Below, one piece after another: positions 24,421 through 38,200 of a stretch of 64,000 nt of DNA. The number at the start of each line of letters is the position of its first letter. The stretch's first letter is position 1. The notes under the pieces were generated by a model. It was not told where the DNA came from, ran no database searches, and saw nothing but the letters and a program-made list of their open reading frames with translations. The stretch is from Argentina anserina (lineage: Eukaryota > Streptophyta > Magnoliopsida > Rosales > Rosaceae). Location of the stretch: assembly GCF_933775445.1 (NCBI RefSeq), contig NW_026089403.1, positions 310,001-374,000 of the forward strand, read 5' to 3'. The translations under genes and the position numbers were made by a program.

Positions 24421-27350
24421 TGATGCGAGTTTCTATTGTATTTGAGAGTTTTGCAAGTGTGGGAGTGTGTTTCTTTCAAACTGAGTATCTTTACATCGTT
24501 TGCGTATCTTTACTATTCCAATTGTGTATCTTTACATCGTTTGCGTATCTTTACTATTCCAATTGTGTATCTTTTCATTTCTCGTTTGAGTATCTTTCTG
24601 TAAGGCTTTCGGATGTGAGTTTCTATTGATTTTGAGAGTTTTGCAAGTGTGGGAGTGTGTTTCTTTCAAACTGAGTATCTTTACATCGTTTGCGTATCTT
24701 TACAATTCCAATGGTGTATTTTTTCATTTCTCGTTTGAGTATCTTTCTGTAAGGCTTCTGATGCGAGTTTCTATTGTATTTGAGAGTTTTGCAAGTGTGG
24801 GAGTGTGTTTCTTTCAAACTGAGTATCTTTACATCGTTTGCGTATCTTTACTATTCCAACTGTGTATCTCTTCATTTCTCGTTCGAGTATCTTTCTGTAA
24901 GGCTTCTGATGCGAGTTTCTATTGTATTTGAGAGTTTTGCAAGTGTGGGAGTGTGTTTCTTTCAAACTGAGTATCTTTACATCGTTTGCGTATCTTTACT
25001 ATTCCAATTGTGTATCTTTACATCGTTTGCGTATCTTTACTATTCCAATTGTGTATCTTTTCATTTCTCGTTTGAGTATCTTTCTGTAAGGCTTTCGGAT
25101 GTGAGTTTCTATTGATTTTGAGAGTTTTGCAAGTGTGGGAGTGTGTTTCTTTCAAACTGAGTATCTTTACATCGTTTGCTTATCTTTACTATTCCAATTG
25201 TGTATCTTTACATCGTTTGCGTATATTTACTATTCCAATTGTGTATCTTTTTATTTCTCGTTTGAGTATCTTTCTGTAAGGCTTCTGATGCGAGTTTCTA
25301 TTGTATTTGAGAGTTTTGCAAGTGTGGGAGAGTGTTTCTTTCAAACTGAGTATCTTTACATCCTTTGCGTATCTTTACTATTCCAATTGTGTATCTTTCC
25401 ATTTATCGTTTGAGTATCTTTCTGTAAGGCTTCTGATGCGAGTTTCTATTGTATTTGAGAGTTTTGCAAGTGTGGGAGTGTGTTTCTTTCAAACTGAGTA
25501 TCTTTACATCGTTTGCGTATCTTTACTATTCCAATTGTGTTTCTTTTCATTTCTCGTTTGAGTATATTTCTGTAAGGCTTTCTGATGCGAGTTTCTATTG
25601 TATTTGAGAGTTTTGCAAGTGTGGGAGTGTGTTTTTTCAAACTGAGTATCTTTACATCGTTTGCGTATCTTTACTATTCCAACTGTGTATCTTTTCATTT
25701 CTCGTTTGAGTATCTTTCTGTAAGGCTTCTGATGCGAGTTTCTATTGTATTTGAGAGTTTTGCAAGTGTGGGAGTGTGTTTCTTTCAAACTGAGTATCTT
25801 TACATCTTTTGCCTATCTTTACTATTCCAATTGTGTATCTTTACATCGTTTGCGTATCTTTACGATTCCAATTGTGTATCTTTTCATTTCTCGTTTGAGT
25901 ATCTTTCTGTAAGGCTTTCTGATGCGAGTTTCTATTGAATTTGAGAGTTTTGCAAGTGTGGGAGTGTGTTTCTTTCAAACTGAGTATCTTTACATCGTTT
26001 GCGTATCTTTACTATTCCAACTGTGTATCTTTTCATTTCTCGTTTGAGTATCTTTCTGTAAGGCTTCTGATGCGAGTTTCTATTGTATTTGAGAGTTTTG
26101 CAAGTGTGGGAGTGTGTTTCTTTCAAACTGAGTATCTTTACATCGTTTGCGTATCTTTACTATTCCAATTGTGTATCTTTACATCGTTTGCGTATCTTTA
26201 CTATTCCAATTGTGTATCTTTTCATTTCTCGTTTGAGTATCTTTCTGTAAGGCTTTCGGATGTGAGTTTCTATTGATTTTGAGAGTTTTGCAAGTGTGGG
26301 AGTGTGTTTCTTTCAAACAGAGTATCTTTACATCGTTTGCCTATCTTTACTATTCCAATTGTGTATCTTTACATCGTTTGCGTATATTTACTATTCCAAT
26401 TGTGTATCTTTTTATTTCTCGTTTGAGTATCTTTCTGTAAGGCTTCTGATGCGAGTTTCTATTGTATTTGAGAGTTTTGCAAGTGTGGGAGAGTGTTTCT
26501 TTCAAACTGAGTATCTTTACATCCTTTGCGTATCTTTACTATTCCAATTGTGTATCTTTCCATTTATCGTTTGAGTATCTTTCTGTAAGGCTTCTGATGC
26601 GAGTTTCTATTGTATTTGAGAGTTTTGCAAGTGTGGGAGTGTGTTTCTTTCAAACTGAGTATCTTTACATCGTTTGCGTATCTTTACTATTCCAATTGTG
26701 TTTCTTTTCATTTCTCGTTTGAGTATCTTTCTGTAAGGCTTTCTGATGCGAATTTCTATTGAATTTGAGAGTTTTGCAAGTGTGGGAGTATGTTTCTTTC
26801 AAACTGAGTATCTTTACATCGTTTACGTATCTTTACTATTCCAATTGTGTATCTTTTCATTTGTCGTTCGAGTATCTTTCTGTAAGGTTTTCTGATGCGA
26901 GTTTCTATTGTATTTGAGAGTTTTGCAAGTGTGGGAGTGTGTTTCTTTCAAACTGAGTATCTTTACATCGTTTGCCTATCTTTACTATTCCAATTGTGTA
27001 TCTTTTTATTTCTCGTTTGAGTATCTTTCTGTAAGGCTTCTGATGCGAGTTTCTATTGTATTTGAGAGTTTTGCAAGTGTGGGAGAGTGTTTCTTTCAAA
27101 CTGAGTATCTTTACATCCTTTGCGTATCTTTACTATTCCAATTGTGTATCTTTCCATTTATCGTTTGAGTATCTTTCTGTAAGGCTTCTGATGCGAGTTT
27201 CTATTGTATTTGAGAGTTTTGCAAGTGTGGGAGTGTGTTTCTTTCAAACTGAGTATCTTTACATCGTTTGCGTATCTTTACTATTCCAATTGTGTTTCTT
27301 TTCATTTCTCGTTTGAGTATCTTTCTGTAAGGCTTTCTGATGCGAATTTC
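24421..27350 (+). repeat. Satellite domain III: 1161-bp duplication
   Basis: The block 24774-25570 is repeated at 25935-26731, offset 1161 bp. Shared private variants include CTTTCGGATGTGAG, TATTGATTTTGAGAG, the module GCGTATATTTAC, CTTTTTATTTCTCG and CTTTCCATTTATCG. A third, partial copy is seen at 27000-27310. One monomer has a single-base loss in the T tract (GTGTGTTTTTTCAAAC at about 25632) that recurs at about 29873. Confidence 0.75.
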
Positions 27351-27907
27351 TATTGTATTTGAGAAATTTGCAAGTGTGGGAGTGTGTTTCTTTCAAACTG
27401 AGTATCTTTACATCGTTTGCGTATCTTTACTATTCCAATTGTGTATCTTTTCATTTCTCGTTTGAGTATCTTTCTGTAAGGCTTCTGATGCGAGTTTCTA
27501 TTGTATTTGAGAGTTTTGCAAGTGTGGGAGTGTGTTTCTTTCAAACTGAGTATCTTTACATCGTTTGCCTATCTTTACTATTCCAATTGTGTATCTTTAC
27601 ATCGTTTGCGTATCTTTACTATTCGAATTGTGTATCTTTTCATTTCTCGTTTGAGTATCTTTCTGTAAGGCTTTCGGATGCGAGTTTCTATTCAATTTGA
27701 GAGTTTTGCAAGTGTGGGAGTGTGCTTCTTTCAAACTGAGTATCTTTACTTCGTTTGCCTATCTTTACTATTCCAATTGTGTATCTTTAAATCGTTTGCG
27801 TATCTTTACTATTCCAATTGTGTATCTTTACATCGTTTGCGTATCTTTACTATTCCAATTGTGTATCTTTTCATTTCTCGTTTGAGTATCTTTCTGTAAG
27901 GCTTCTG

Positions 27908-28055
27908 ATGCGAGTTTCTATTGTATTTGAGAGTTTTGCAAGTGTGGGAGTGTGTTTCTTTCAAACTGAGTATCTTTACATCGTTTGCGTATCTTTACTA
28001 TTCCAATTGTGTATCTTTTCATTTCTCGTTTAAGTATCTTTCTGTAAGGCTTCTG
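27908..28055 (+). repeat. Reference 148-bp monomer
   Basis: This is one basic unit, measured from ATGCGAG to the next ATGCGAG at 28056; the following unit (28056-28203) is also 148 bp. The word GTATCTTT occurs four times per monomer, with starts 19, 22 and 23 bp apart, so the monomer has an inner period of about 21 bp. A G-rich stretch (AGTGTGGGAGTGTG) separates the GTATCTTT block from the ATGCGAG block. The length is very close to the 147 bp wrapped by a nucleosome core, an observation with no proven meaning here. Confidence 0.9.
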
Positions 28056-28203
28056 ATGCGAGTTTCTATTGTATTTGAGAGTTTTGCAAGTGTGGGAGTG
28101 TGTTTCTTTCAAACTGAGTATCTTTACATCGTTTGCGTATCTTTACTATTCCAATTGTGTATCTTTTCATTTCTCGTTTGAGTATCTTTCTGTAAGGCTT
28201 CTG

Positions 28204-28392
28204 ATGCGAGTTTCTATTGTATTTGAGAGTTTTGCAAGTGTGGGAGTGTGTTTCTTTCAAACTGAGTATCTTTACATCGTTTGCGTATCTTTACTATTCC
28301 AATTGTGTATCTTTACATCGTTTGCATATCTTTACTATTCCAATTGTGTATCTTTTCATTTCTCATTTGAGTATCTTTCTGTAAGGCTTCTG
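28204..28392 (+). repeat. Reference 189-bp monomer with one extra 41-bp module
   Basis: This unit equals the 148-bp monomer plus one additional copy of the 41-bp module that starts GTGTATCTTTACATCG and ends TATTCCAATT. The added copy carries GCATATC where the neighbouring copy has GCGTATC. Because 189 is a multiple of three, runs of such units stay open in one frame and give chance peptides with a 63-residue period. A related module, GTGTTCTTTACATCG, is one base shorter (40 bp) and is common between 2.8 and 24.2 kb. Confidence 0.9.
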
Positions 28393-28961
28393 ATGCGAGT
28401 TTCTATTGTATTTGAGAGTTTTGCAAGTGTGGGAGTGTGTTTCTTTCAAACTGAGTATCTTTACATCGTTTGCGTATCTTTACTATTCAAATTGTGTATC
28501 TTTTCATTTCTCCTTTGGCTATCTTTCTGTAAGGCTTCTGATGCGAGTTTCTATTGTATTTGAGAAATTTGCAAGTGTGGGAGTGTGTTTCTTTCAAACT
28601 GAGTATCTTTACATCGTTTGCCTATCTTTACTATTCCAATTGTGTATCTTTACATCGTTTGCGTATCTTTACTATTCGAATTGTGTATCTTTTCATTTCT
28701 CGTTTGAGTATCTTTCTGTAAGGCTTTCGGATGCGAGTTTCTATTGAATTTGAGAGTTTTGCAAGTGTGGGAGTGTGCTTCTTTCAAACTGAGTATCTTT
28801 ACTTCGTTTGCCTATCTTTACTATTCCAATTGTGTATCTTTAAATCGTTTGCGTATCTTTACTATTCCAATTGTGTATCTTTACATCGTTTGCGTATCTT
28901 TACTATTCCAATTGTGTATCTTTTCATTTCTCGTTTGAGTATCTTTCTGTAAGGCTTTCTG

Positions 28962-29232
28962 ATGTGAGTTTCTATTGAATTTGAGAGTTTTGCAAGTGTG
29001 GGAGTGTGCTTCTTTCAAACTGAGTATCTTTACTTCGTTTGCCTATCTTTACTATTCCAATTGTGTATCTTTAAATCGTTTGCGTATCTTTACTATTCCA
29101 ATTGTGTATCTTTACATCGTTTGCGTATCTTTACTATTCCAATTGTGTATCTTTACATCGTTTGCGTATCTTTACTATTCCAATTGTGTATCTTTTCATT
29201 TCTCGTTTGAGTATCTTTCTGTAAGGCTTCTG
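28962..29232 (+). repeat. 271-bp monomer with four tandem 41-bp modules
   Basis: Four successive modules lie here, with the diagnostic trinucleotide changing from TTACTTCG through TTTAAATCG to two TTTACATCG copies. The distance between flanking ATG(C/T)GAG sites is 271 bp, i.e. 148 plus three times 41. Nearby three-module versions span 27678-27907 and 28731-28961. This is the largest expansion I saw and shows the module behaves as a minisatellite inside the satellite. Confidence 0.85.
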
Positions 29233-32200
29233 ATGCGAGTTTCTATTGTATTTGAGAGTTTTGCAAGTGTGGGAGTGTGTTTCTTTCAAACTGAGTATCT
29301 TTACATCGTTTGCGTATCTTTACTATTCCAATTGTGTATCTTTTCATTTCTCGTTTAAGTATCTTTCTGTAAGGCTTCTGATGCGAGTTTCTATTGTATT
29401 TGAGAGTTTTGCAAGTGTGGGAGTGTGTTTCTTTCAAACTGAGTATCTTTACATCGTTTGCGTATCTTTACTATTCCAATTGTGTATCTTTTCATTTCTC
29501 GTTTGAGTATCTTTCTGTAAGGCTTCTGATGCGAGTTTCTATTGTATTTGAGAGTTTTGCAAGTGTGGGAGTGTGTTTCTTTCAAACTGAGTATCTTTAC
29601 ATCGTTTGCGTATCTTTACTATTCCAACTGTGTATCTTTTCATTTCTCGTTTGAGTATCTTTCTGTAAGGCTTCTGATGCGAGTTTCTATTGTATTTGAG
29701 AGTTTTGCAAGTGTGGGAGTGTGTTTCTTTCAAACTGAGTATCTTTACATCGTTTGCGTATCTTTACTATTCCAATTGTGTTTCTTTTCATTTCTCGTTT
29801 GAGTATATTTCTGTAAGGCTTTCTGATGCGAGTTTCTATTGTATTTGAGGGTTTTGCAAGTGTGGGAGTGTGTTTTTTCAAACTGAGTATCTTTACATCG
29901 TTTGCGTATCTTTACTATTCCAATTGTGTTTCTTTTCATTTCTCGTTTGAGTATCTTTCTGTAAGGCTTTCTGATGCGAATTTCTATTGAATTTGAGAGT
30001 TTTGCAAGTGTGGGAGTATGTTTCTTTCAAACTGAGTATCTTTACATCGTTTACGTATCTTTACTATTCCAATTGTGTATCTTTTCATTTGTCGTTTGAG
30101 TATCTTTCTGTAAGGTTTTCTGATGCGAGTTTCTATTGTATTTGAGAGTTTTGCAAGTGTGGGAGTGTGTTTCTTTCAAACTGAGTATCTTTACATCGTT
30201 TGCCTATCTTTACTATTCCAATTGTGTATCTTTACATCGTTTGCGTATCTTTACTATTCCAATTGTGTATCTTTTCATTTCTCGTTTGAGTATCTTTCTG
30301 TAAGGCTTCTGATGCGAGTTTCTATTGTATTTGAGAAATTTGCAAGTGTGGGAGTGTGTTTCTTTCAAACTGAGTATCTTTACATCGTTTGCGTATCTTT
30401 ACTATTCCAATTGTGTATCTTTTCATTTCTCGTTTGAGTATCTTTCTGTAAGGCTTCTGATGCGAGTTTCTATTGTATTTGAGAGTTTTGCAAGTGTGGG
30501 AGTGTGTTTCTTTCAAACTGAGTATCTTTACATCGTTTGCCTATCTTTACTATTCCAATTGTGTATCTTTACATCGTTTGCGTATCTTTACTATTCGAAT
30601 TGTGTATCTTTTCATTTCTCGTTTGAGTATCTTTCTGTAAGGCTTTCGGATGCGAGTTTCTATTGAATTTGAGAGTTTTGCAAGTGTGGGAGTATGCTTC
30701 TTTCAAACTGACTATCTTTACTTCGTTTGCCTATCTTTACTATTCCAATTGTGTATCTTTAAATCGTTTGCGTATCTTTACTATTCCAATTGTGTATCTT
30801 TACATCGTTTGCGTATCTTTACTATTCCAATTGTGTATCTTTTCATTTCTCGTTTGAGTATCTTTCTGTATGGCTTCTGATGCGAGTTTCTATTGTATTT
30901 GAGAGTTTTGCAAGTGTGGGAGTGTGTTTCTTTCAAACTGAGTATCTTTACATCGTTTGCGTATCTTTACTATTCCAATTGTGTATCTTTACATCGTTTG
31001 CATATCTTTACTATTCCAATTGTGTATCTTTTCATTTCTCGTTTGAGTATCTTTCTGTAAGGCTTCTGATGCGAGTTTCTATTGTATTTGAGAGTTTTGC
31101 AAGTGTGGGAGTGTGTTTCTTTCAAACAGAGTATCTTTACATCGTTTGCGTATCTTTACTATTCAAATTGTGTATCTTTTCATTTCTCCTTTGGCTATCT
31201 TTCTGTAAGGCTTCTGATGCGAGTTTCTATTGTATTTGAGAAATTTGCAAGTGTGGGAGTGTGTTTCTTTCAAACTGAGTATCTTTACATCGTTTGCCTA
31301 TCTTTACTATTCCAATTGTGTATCTTTACATCGTTTGCGTATCTTTACTATTCCAATTGTGTATCTTTTCATTTCTCGTTTGAGTATCTTTCTGTAAGGC
31401 TTCTGATGCGAGTTTCTATTGTATTTGAGAGTTTTGCAAGTGTGGGAGTGTGTTTCTTTCAAACTGAGTATCTTTACATCGTTTGCGTATCTTTACTATT
31501 CCAATTGTGTATCTTTTCATTTCTCGTTTAAGTATCTTTCTGTAAGGCTTCTGATGCGAGTTTCTATTGTATTTGAGAGTTTTGCAAGTGTGGGAGTGTG
31601 TTTCTTTCAAACTGAGTATCTTTACATCGTTTGCGTATCTTTACTATTCCAATTGTGTATCTTTTCATTTCTCGTTTGAGTATCTTTCTGTAAGGCTTTC
31701 TGATGCGAGTTTCTATTGTATTTGAGAGTTTTGCAAGTGTGGGAGTGTGTTTCTTTCAAACTGAGTATCTTTACATCGTTTGCCTATCTTTACTATTCCA
31801 ATTGTGTATCTTTACATCGTTTGCGTATCTTTACTATTCCAATTGTGTATCTTTTCATTTCTCGTTTGAGTATCTTTCTGTAAGGCTTCTGATGCGAGTT
31901 TCTATTGTATTTGAGAAATTTGCAAGTGTGGGAGTGTGTTTCTTTCAAACTGAGTATCTTTACATCGTTTGCGTATCTTTACTATTCCAATTGTGTATCT
32001 TTTCATTTCTCGTTTGAGTATCTTTCTGTAAGGCTTCTGATGCGAGTTTCTATTGTATTTGAGAGTTTTGCAAGTGTGGGAGTGTGTTTCTTTCAAACTG
32101 AGTATCTTTACATCGTTTGCGTATCTTTACTATTCCAATTGTGTATCTTTTCATTTCTCGTTTGAGTATCTTTCTGTAAGGCTTCTGATGCGAGTTTCTA

Positions 32201-35200
32201 TTGTATTTGAGAGTTTTGCAAGTGTGGGAGTGTGTTTCTTTCAAACTGAGTATCTTTACATCGTTTGCCTATCTTTACTATTCCAATTGTGTATCTTTAC
32301 ATCGTTTGCGTATCTTTACTATTCGAATTGTGTATCTTTTCATTTCTCGTTTGAGTATCTTTCTGTAAGGCTTTCGGATGCGAGTTTCTATTCAATTTGA
32401 GAGTTTTGCAAGTGTGGGAGTGTGCTTCTTTCAAACTGACTATCTTTACTTCGTTTGCCTATCTTTACTATTCCAATTGTGTATCTTTAAATCGTTTGCG
32501 TATCTTTACTATTCCAATTGTGTATCTTTACATCGTTTGCGTATCTTTACTATTCCAATTGTGTATCTTTTCATTTCTCGTTTGAGTATCTTTCTGTAAG
32601 GCTTCTGATGCGAGTTTCTATTGTATTTGAGAGTTTTGCAAGTGTGGGAGTGTGTTTCTTTCAAACTGAGTATCTTTACATCGTTTGCGTATCTTTACTA
32701 TTCCAATTGTGTATCTTTACATCGTTTGCATATCTTTACTATTCCAATTGTGTATCTTTTCATTTCTCGTTTGAGTATCTTTCTGTAAGGCTTCTGATGC
32801 GAGTTTCTATTGTATTTGAGAGTTTTGCAAGTGTGGGAGTGTGTTTCTTTCAAACCGAGTATCTTTACATCGTTTGCGTATCTTTACTATTCAAATTGTG
32901 TATCTTTTCATTTCTCCTTTGGCTATCTTTCTGTAAGGCTTCTGATGCGAGTTTCTATTGTATTTGAGAAATTTGCAAGTGTGGGAGTGTGTTTCTTTCA
33001 AACTGAGTATCTTTACATCGTTTGCCTATCTTTACTATTCCAATTGTGTATCTTTACATCGTTTGCGTATCTTTACTATTCCAATTGTGTATCTTTTCAT
33101 TTCTCGTTTGAGTATCTTTCTGTAAGGCTTTTGATGCGAGTTTCTATTGTATTTGAGAGTTTTGCAAGTGTGGGAGTGTGTTTCTTTCAAACTGAGTATC
33201 TTTACATCGTTTGCGTATCTTTACTATTCCAATTGTGTATCTTTTCATTTCTCGTTTAAGTATCTTTCTGTAAGGCTTCTGATGCGAGTTTCTATTGTAT
33301 TTGAGAGTTTTGCAAGTGTGGGAGTGTGTTTCTTTCAAACTGAGTATCTTTACATCGTTTGCGTATCTTTACTATTCCAATTGTGTATCTTTTCATTTCT
33401 CGTTTGAGTATCTTTCTGTAAGGCTTTCTGATGCGAGTTTCTATTGTATTTGAGAGTTTTGCAAGTGTGGGAGTGTGTTTCTTTCAAACTGAGTATCTTT
33501 ACATCGTTTGCCTATCTTTACTATTCCAATTGTGTATCTTTACATCGTTTGCGTATCTTTACTATTCCAATTGTGTATCTTTTCATTTCTCGTTTGAGTA
33601 TCTTTCTGTAAGGCTTCTGATGCGAGTTTCTATTGTATTTGAGAAATTTGCAAGTGTGGGAGTGTGTTTCTTTCAAACTGAGTATCTTTACATCGTTTGC
33701 GTATCTTTACTATTCCAATTGTGTATCTTTTCATTTCTCGTTTGAGTATCTTTCTGTAAGGCTTCTGATGCGAGTTTCTATTGTATTTGAGAGTTTTGCA
33801 AGTGTGGGAGTGTGTTTCTTTCAAACTGAGTATCTTTACATCGTTTGCCTATCTTTACTATTCCAATTGTGTATCTTTACATCGTTTGCGTATCTTTACT
33901 ATTCGAATTGTGTATCTTTTCATTTCTCGTTTGAGTATCTTTCTGTAAGGCTTTCGGATGCGAGTTTCTATTCAATTTGAGAGTTTTGCAAGTGTGGGAG
34001 TGTGCTTCTTTCAAACTGACTATCTTTACTTCGTTTGCCTATCTTTACTATTCCAATTGTGTATCTTTAAATCGTTTGCGTATCTTTACTATTCCAATTG
34101 TGTATCTTTACATCGTTTGCGTATCTTTACTATTCCAATTGTGTATCTTTTCATTTCTCGTTTGAGTATCTTTCTGTAAGGCTTCTGATGCGAGTTTCTA
34201 TTGTATTTGAGAGTTTTGCAAGTGTGGGAGTGTGTTTCTTTCAAACTGAGTATCTTTACATCGTTTGCGTATCTTTACTATTCCAATTGTGTATCTTTAC
34301 ATCGTTTGCATATCTTTACTATTCCAATTGTGTATCTTTTCATTTCTCGTTTGAGTATCTTTCTGTAAGGCTTCTGATGCGAGTTTCTATTGTATTTGAG
34401 AGTTTTGCAAGTGTGGGAGTGTGTTTCTTTCAAACCGAGTATCTTTACATCGTTTGCGTATCTTTACTATTCAAATTGTGTATCTTTTCATTTCTCCTTT
34501 GGCTATCTTTCTGTAAGGCTTCTGATGCGAGTTTCTGTTGTATTTGAGAAATTTGCAAGTGTGGGAGTGTGTTTCTTTCAAACTGAGTATCTTTACATCG
34601 TTTGCCTATCTTTACTATTCCAATTGTGTATCTTTACATCGTTTGCGTATCTTTACTATTCCAATTGTGTATCTTTTCATTTCTCGTTTGAGTATCTTTC
34701 TGTAAGGCTTCTGATGCGAGTTTCTATTGTATTTGAGAATTTTGCAAGTGTGGGAGTGTGTTTCTTTCAAACTGAGTATCTTTACATCGTTTGCGTATCT
34801 TTACTATTCCAATTGTGTATCTTTTCATTTCTCGTTTAAGTATCTTTCTGTAAGGCTTCTGATGCGAGTTTCTATTGTATTTGAGAGTTTTGCAAGTGTG
34901 GGAGTGTGTTTCTTTCAAACTGAGTATCTTTACATCGTTTGCGTATCTTTACTATTCCAATTGTGTATCTTTTCATTTCTCGTTTGAGTATCTTTCTGTA
35001 AGGCTTCTGATGCGAGTTTCTATTGTATTTGAGAGTTTTGCAAGTGTGGGAGTGTGTTTCTTTCAAACTGAGTATCTTTACATCGTTTGCGTATCTTTAC
35101 TATTCCAATTGTGTATCTTTACATCGTTTGCATATTTTTACTATTCCAATTGTGTATCTTTTCATTTCTCGTTTGAGTATCTTTCTGTAAGGCTTCTGAT

Positions 35201-38200
35201 GCGAGTTTCTATTGTATTTGAGAGTTTTGCAAGTGTGGGAGTGTGTTTCTTTAAAACTGAGTATCTTTACATCGTTTGCGTATCTTTACTATTCAAATTG
35301 TGTATCTTTTCATTTCTCCTTTGGCTATCTTTCTGTAAGGCTTCTGATGCGAGTTTCTATTGTATTTGAGAAATTTGCAAGTGTGGGAGTGTGTTTCTTT
35401 CAAACTGAGTATCTTTACATCGTTTGCGTATCTTTACTATTCCAATTGTGTATCTTTACATCGTTTGCATATCTTTACTATTCCAATTGTGTATCTTTTC
35501 ATTTCTCGTTTGAGTATCTTTCTGTAAGACTTCTGATGCGAGTTTCTATTGTATTTGAGAGTTTTGCAAGTGTGGGAGTGTGTTTCTTTCAAACTGAGTA
35601 TCTTTACATCGTTTGCGTATCTTTACTATTCCAATTGTGTATCTTTACATCGTTTGCATATCTTTACTATTCCAATTGTGTATCTTTTCATTTCTCGTTT
35701 GAGTATCTTTCTGTAAGGCTTCTGATGCGAGTTTCTATTGTATTTGAGAGTTTTGCAAGTGTGGGAGTGTGTTTCTTTCAAACCGAGTATCTTTACATCG
35801 TTTGCGTATCTTTACTATTCAAATTGTGTATCTTTTCATTTCTCCTTTGGCTATCTTTCTGTAAGGCTTCTGATGCGAGTTTCTATTGTATTTGAGAAAT
35901 TTGCAAGTGTGGGAGTGTGTTTCTTTCAAACTGAGTATCTTTACATCGTTTGCCTATCTTTACTATTCCAATTGTGTATCTTTACATCGTTTGCGTATCT
36001 TTACTATTCCAATTGTGTATCTTTTCATTTCTCGTTTGAGTATCTTTCTGTAAGGCTTCTGATGCGAGTTTCTATTGTATTTGAGAGTTTTGCAAGTGTG
36101 GGAGTGTGTTTCTTTCAAACTGAGTATCTTTACATCGTTTGCGTATCTTTACTATTCCAATTGTGTATCTTTTCATTTCTCGTTTAAGTATCTTTCTGTA
36201 AGGCTTCTGATGCGAGTTTCTATTGTATTTGAGAGTTTTGCAAGTGTGGGAGTGTGTTTCTTTCAAACTGAGTATCTTTACATCGTTTGCGTATCTTTAC
36301 TATTCCAATTGTGTATCTTTTCATTTCTCGTTTGAGTATCTTTCTGTAAGGCTTTCTGATGCGAGTTTCTATTGTATTTGAGAGTTTTGCAAGTGTGGGA
36401 GTGTGTTTCTTTCAAACTGAGTATCTTTACATCGTTTGCCTATCTTTACTATTCCAATTGTGTATCTTTACATCGTTTGCGTATCTTTACTATTCCAATT
36501 GTGTATCTTTTCATTTCTCGTTTGAGTATCTTTCTGTAAGGCTTCTGATGCGAGTTTCTATTGTATTTGAGAAATTTGCAAGTGTGGGAGTGTGTTTCTT
36601 TCAAACTGAGTATCTTTACATCGTTTGCGTATCTTTACTATTCCAATTGTGTATCTTTTCATTTCTCGTTTGAGTATCTTTCTGTAAGGCTTCTGATGCG
36701 AGTTTCTATTGTATTTGAGAGTTTTGCAAGTGTGGGAGTGTGTTTCTTTCAAACTGAGTATCTTTACATCGTTTGCCTATCTTTACTATTCCAATTGTGT
36801 ATCTTTACATCGTTTGCGTATCTTTACTATTCGAATTGTGTATCTTTTCATTTCTCGTTTGAGTATCTTTCTGTAAGGCTTTCGGATGCGAGTTTCTATT
36901 CAATTTGAGAGTTTTGCAAGTGTGGGAGTGTGCTTCTTTCAAACTGACTATCTTTACTTCGTTTGCCTATCTTTACTATTCCAATTGTGTATCTTTAAAT
37001 CGTTTGCGTATCTTTACTATTCCAATTGTGTATCTTTACATCGTTTGCGTATCTTTACTATTCCAATTGTGTATCTTTTCATTTCTCGTTTGAGTATCTT
37101 TCTGTAAGGCTTCTGATGCGAGTTTCTATTGTATTTGAGAGTTTTGCAAGTGTGGGAGTGTGTTTCTTTCAAACTGAGTATCTTTACATCGTTTGCGTAT
37201 CTTTACTATTCCAATTGTGTATCTTTACATCGTTTGCATATCTTTACTATTCCAATTGTGTATCTTTTCATTTCTCGTTTGAGTATCTTTCTGTAAGGCT
37301 TCTGATGCGAGTTTCTATTGTATTTGAGAGTTTTGCAAGTGTGGGAGTGTGTTTCTTTCAAACCGAGTATCTTTACATCGTTTGCGTATCTTTACTATTC
37401 AAATTGTGTATCTTTTCATTTCTCCTTTGGCTATCTTTCTGTAAGGCTTCTGATGCGAGTTTCTGTTGTATTTGAGAAATTTGCAAGTGTGGGAGTGTGT
37501 TTCTTTCAAACTGAGTATCTTTACATCGTTTGCCTATCTTTACTATTCCAATTGTGTATCTTTACATCGTTTGCGTATCTTTACTATTCCAATTGTGTAT
37601 CTTTTCATTTCTCGTTTGAGTATCTTTCTGTAAGGCTTCTGATGCGAGTTTCTATTGTATTTGAGAGTTTTGCAAGTGTGGGAGTGTGTTTCTTTCAAAC
37701 TGAGTATCTTTACATCGTTTGCGTATCTTTACTATTCCAATTGTGTATCTTTACATCGTTTGCATATCTTTACTATTCCAATTGTGTATCTTTTCATTTC
37801 TCGTTTGAGTATCTTTCTGTAAGGCTTCTGATGCGAGTTTCTATTGTATTTGAGAGTTTTGCAAGTGTGGGAGTGTGTTTCTTTCAAACCGAGTATCTTT
37901 ACATCGTTTGCGTATCTTTACTATTCAAATTGTGTATCTTTTCATTTCTCCTTTGGCTATCTTTCTGTAAGGCTTCTGATGCGAGTTTCTATTGTATTTG
38001 AGAAATTTGCAAGTGTGGGAGTGTGTTTCTTTCAAACTGAGTATCTTTACATCGTTTGCCTATCTTTACTATTCCAATTGTGTATCTTTACATCGTTTGC
38101 GTATCTTTACTATTCCAATTGTGTATCTTTTCATTTCTCGTTTGAGTATCTTTCTGTAAGGCTTCTGATGCGAGTTTCTATTGTATTTGAGAGTTTTGCA

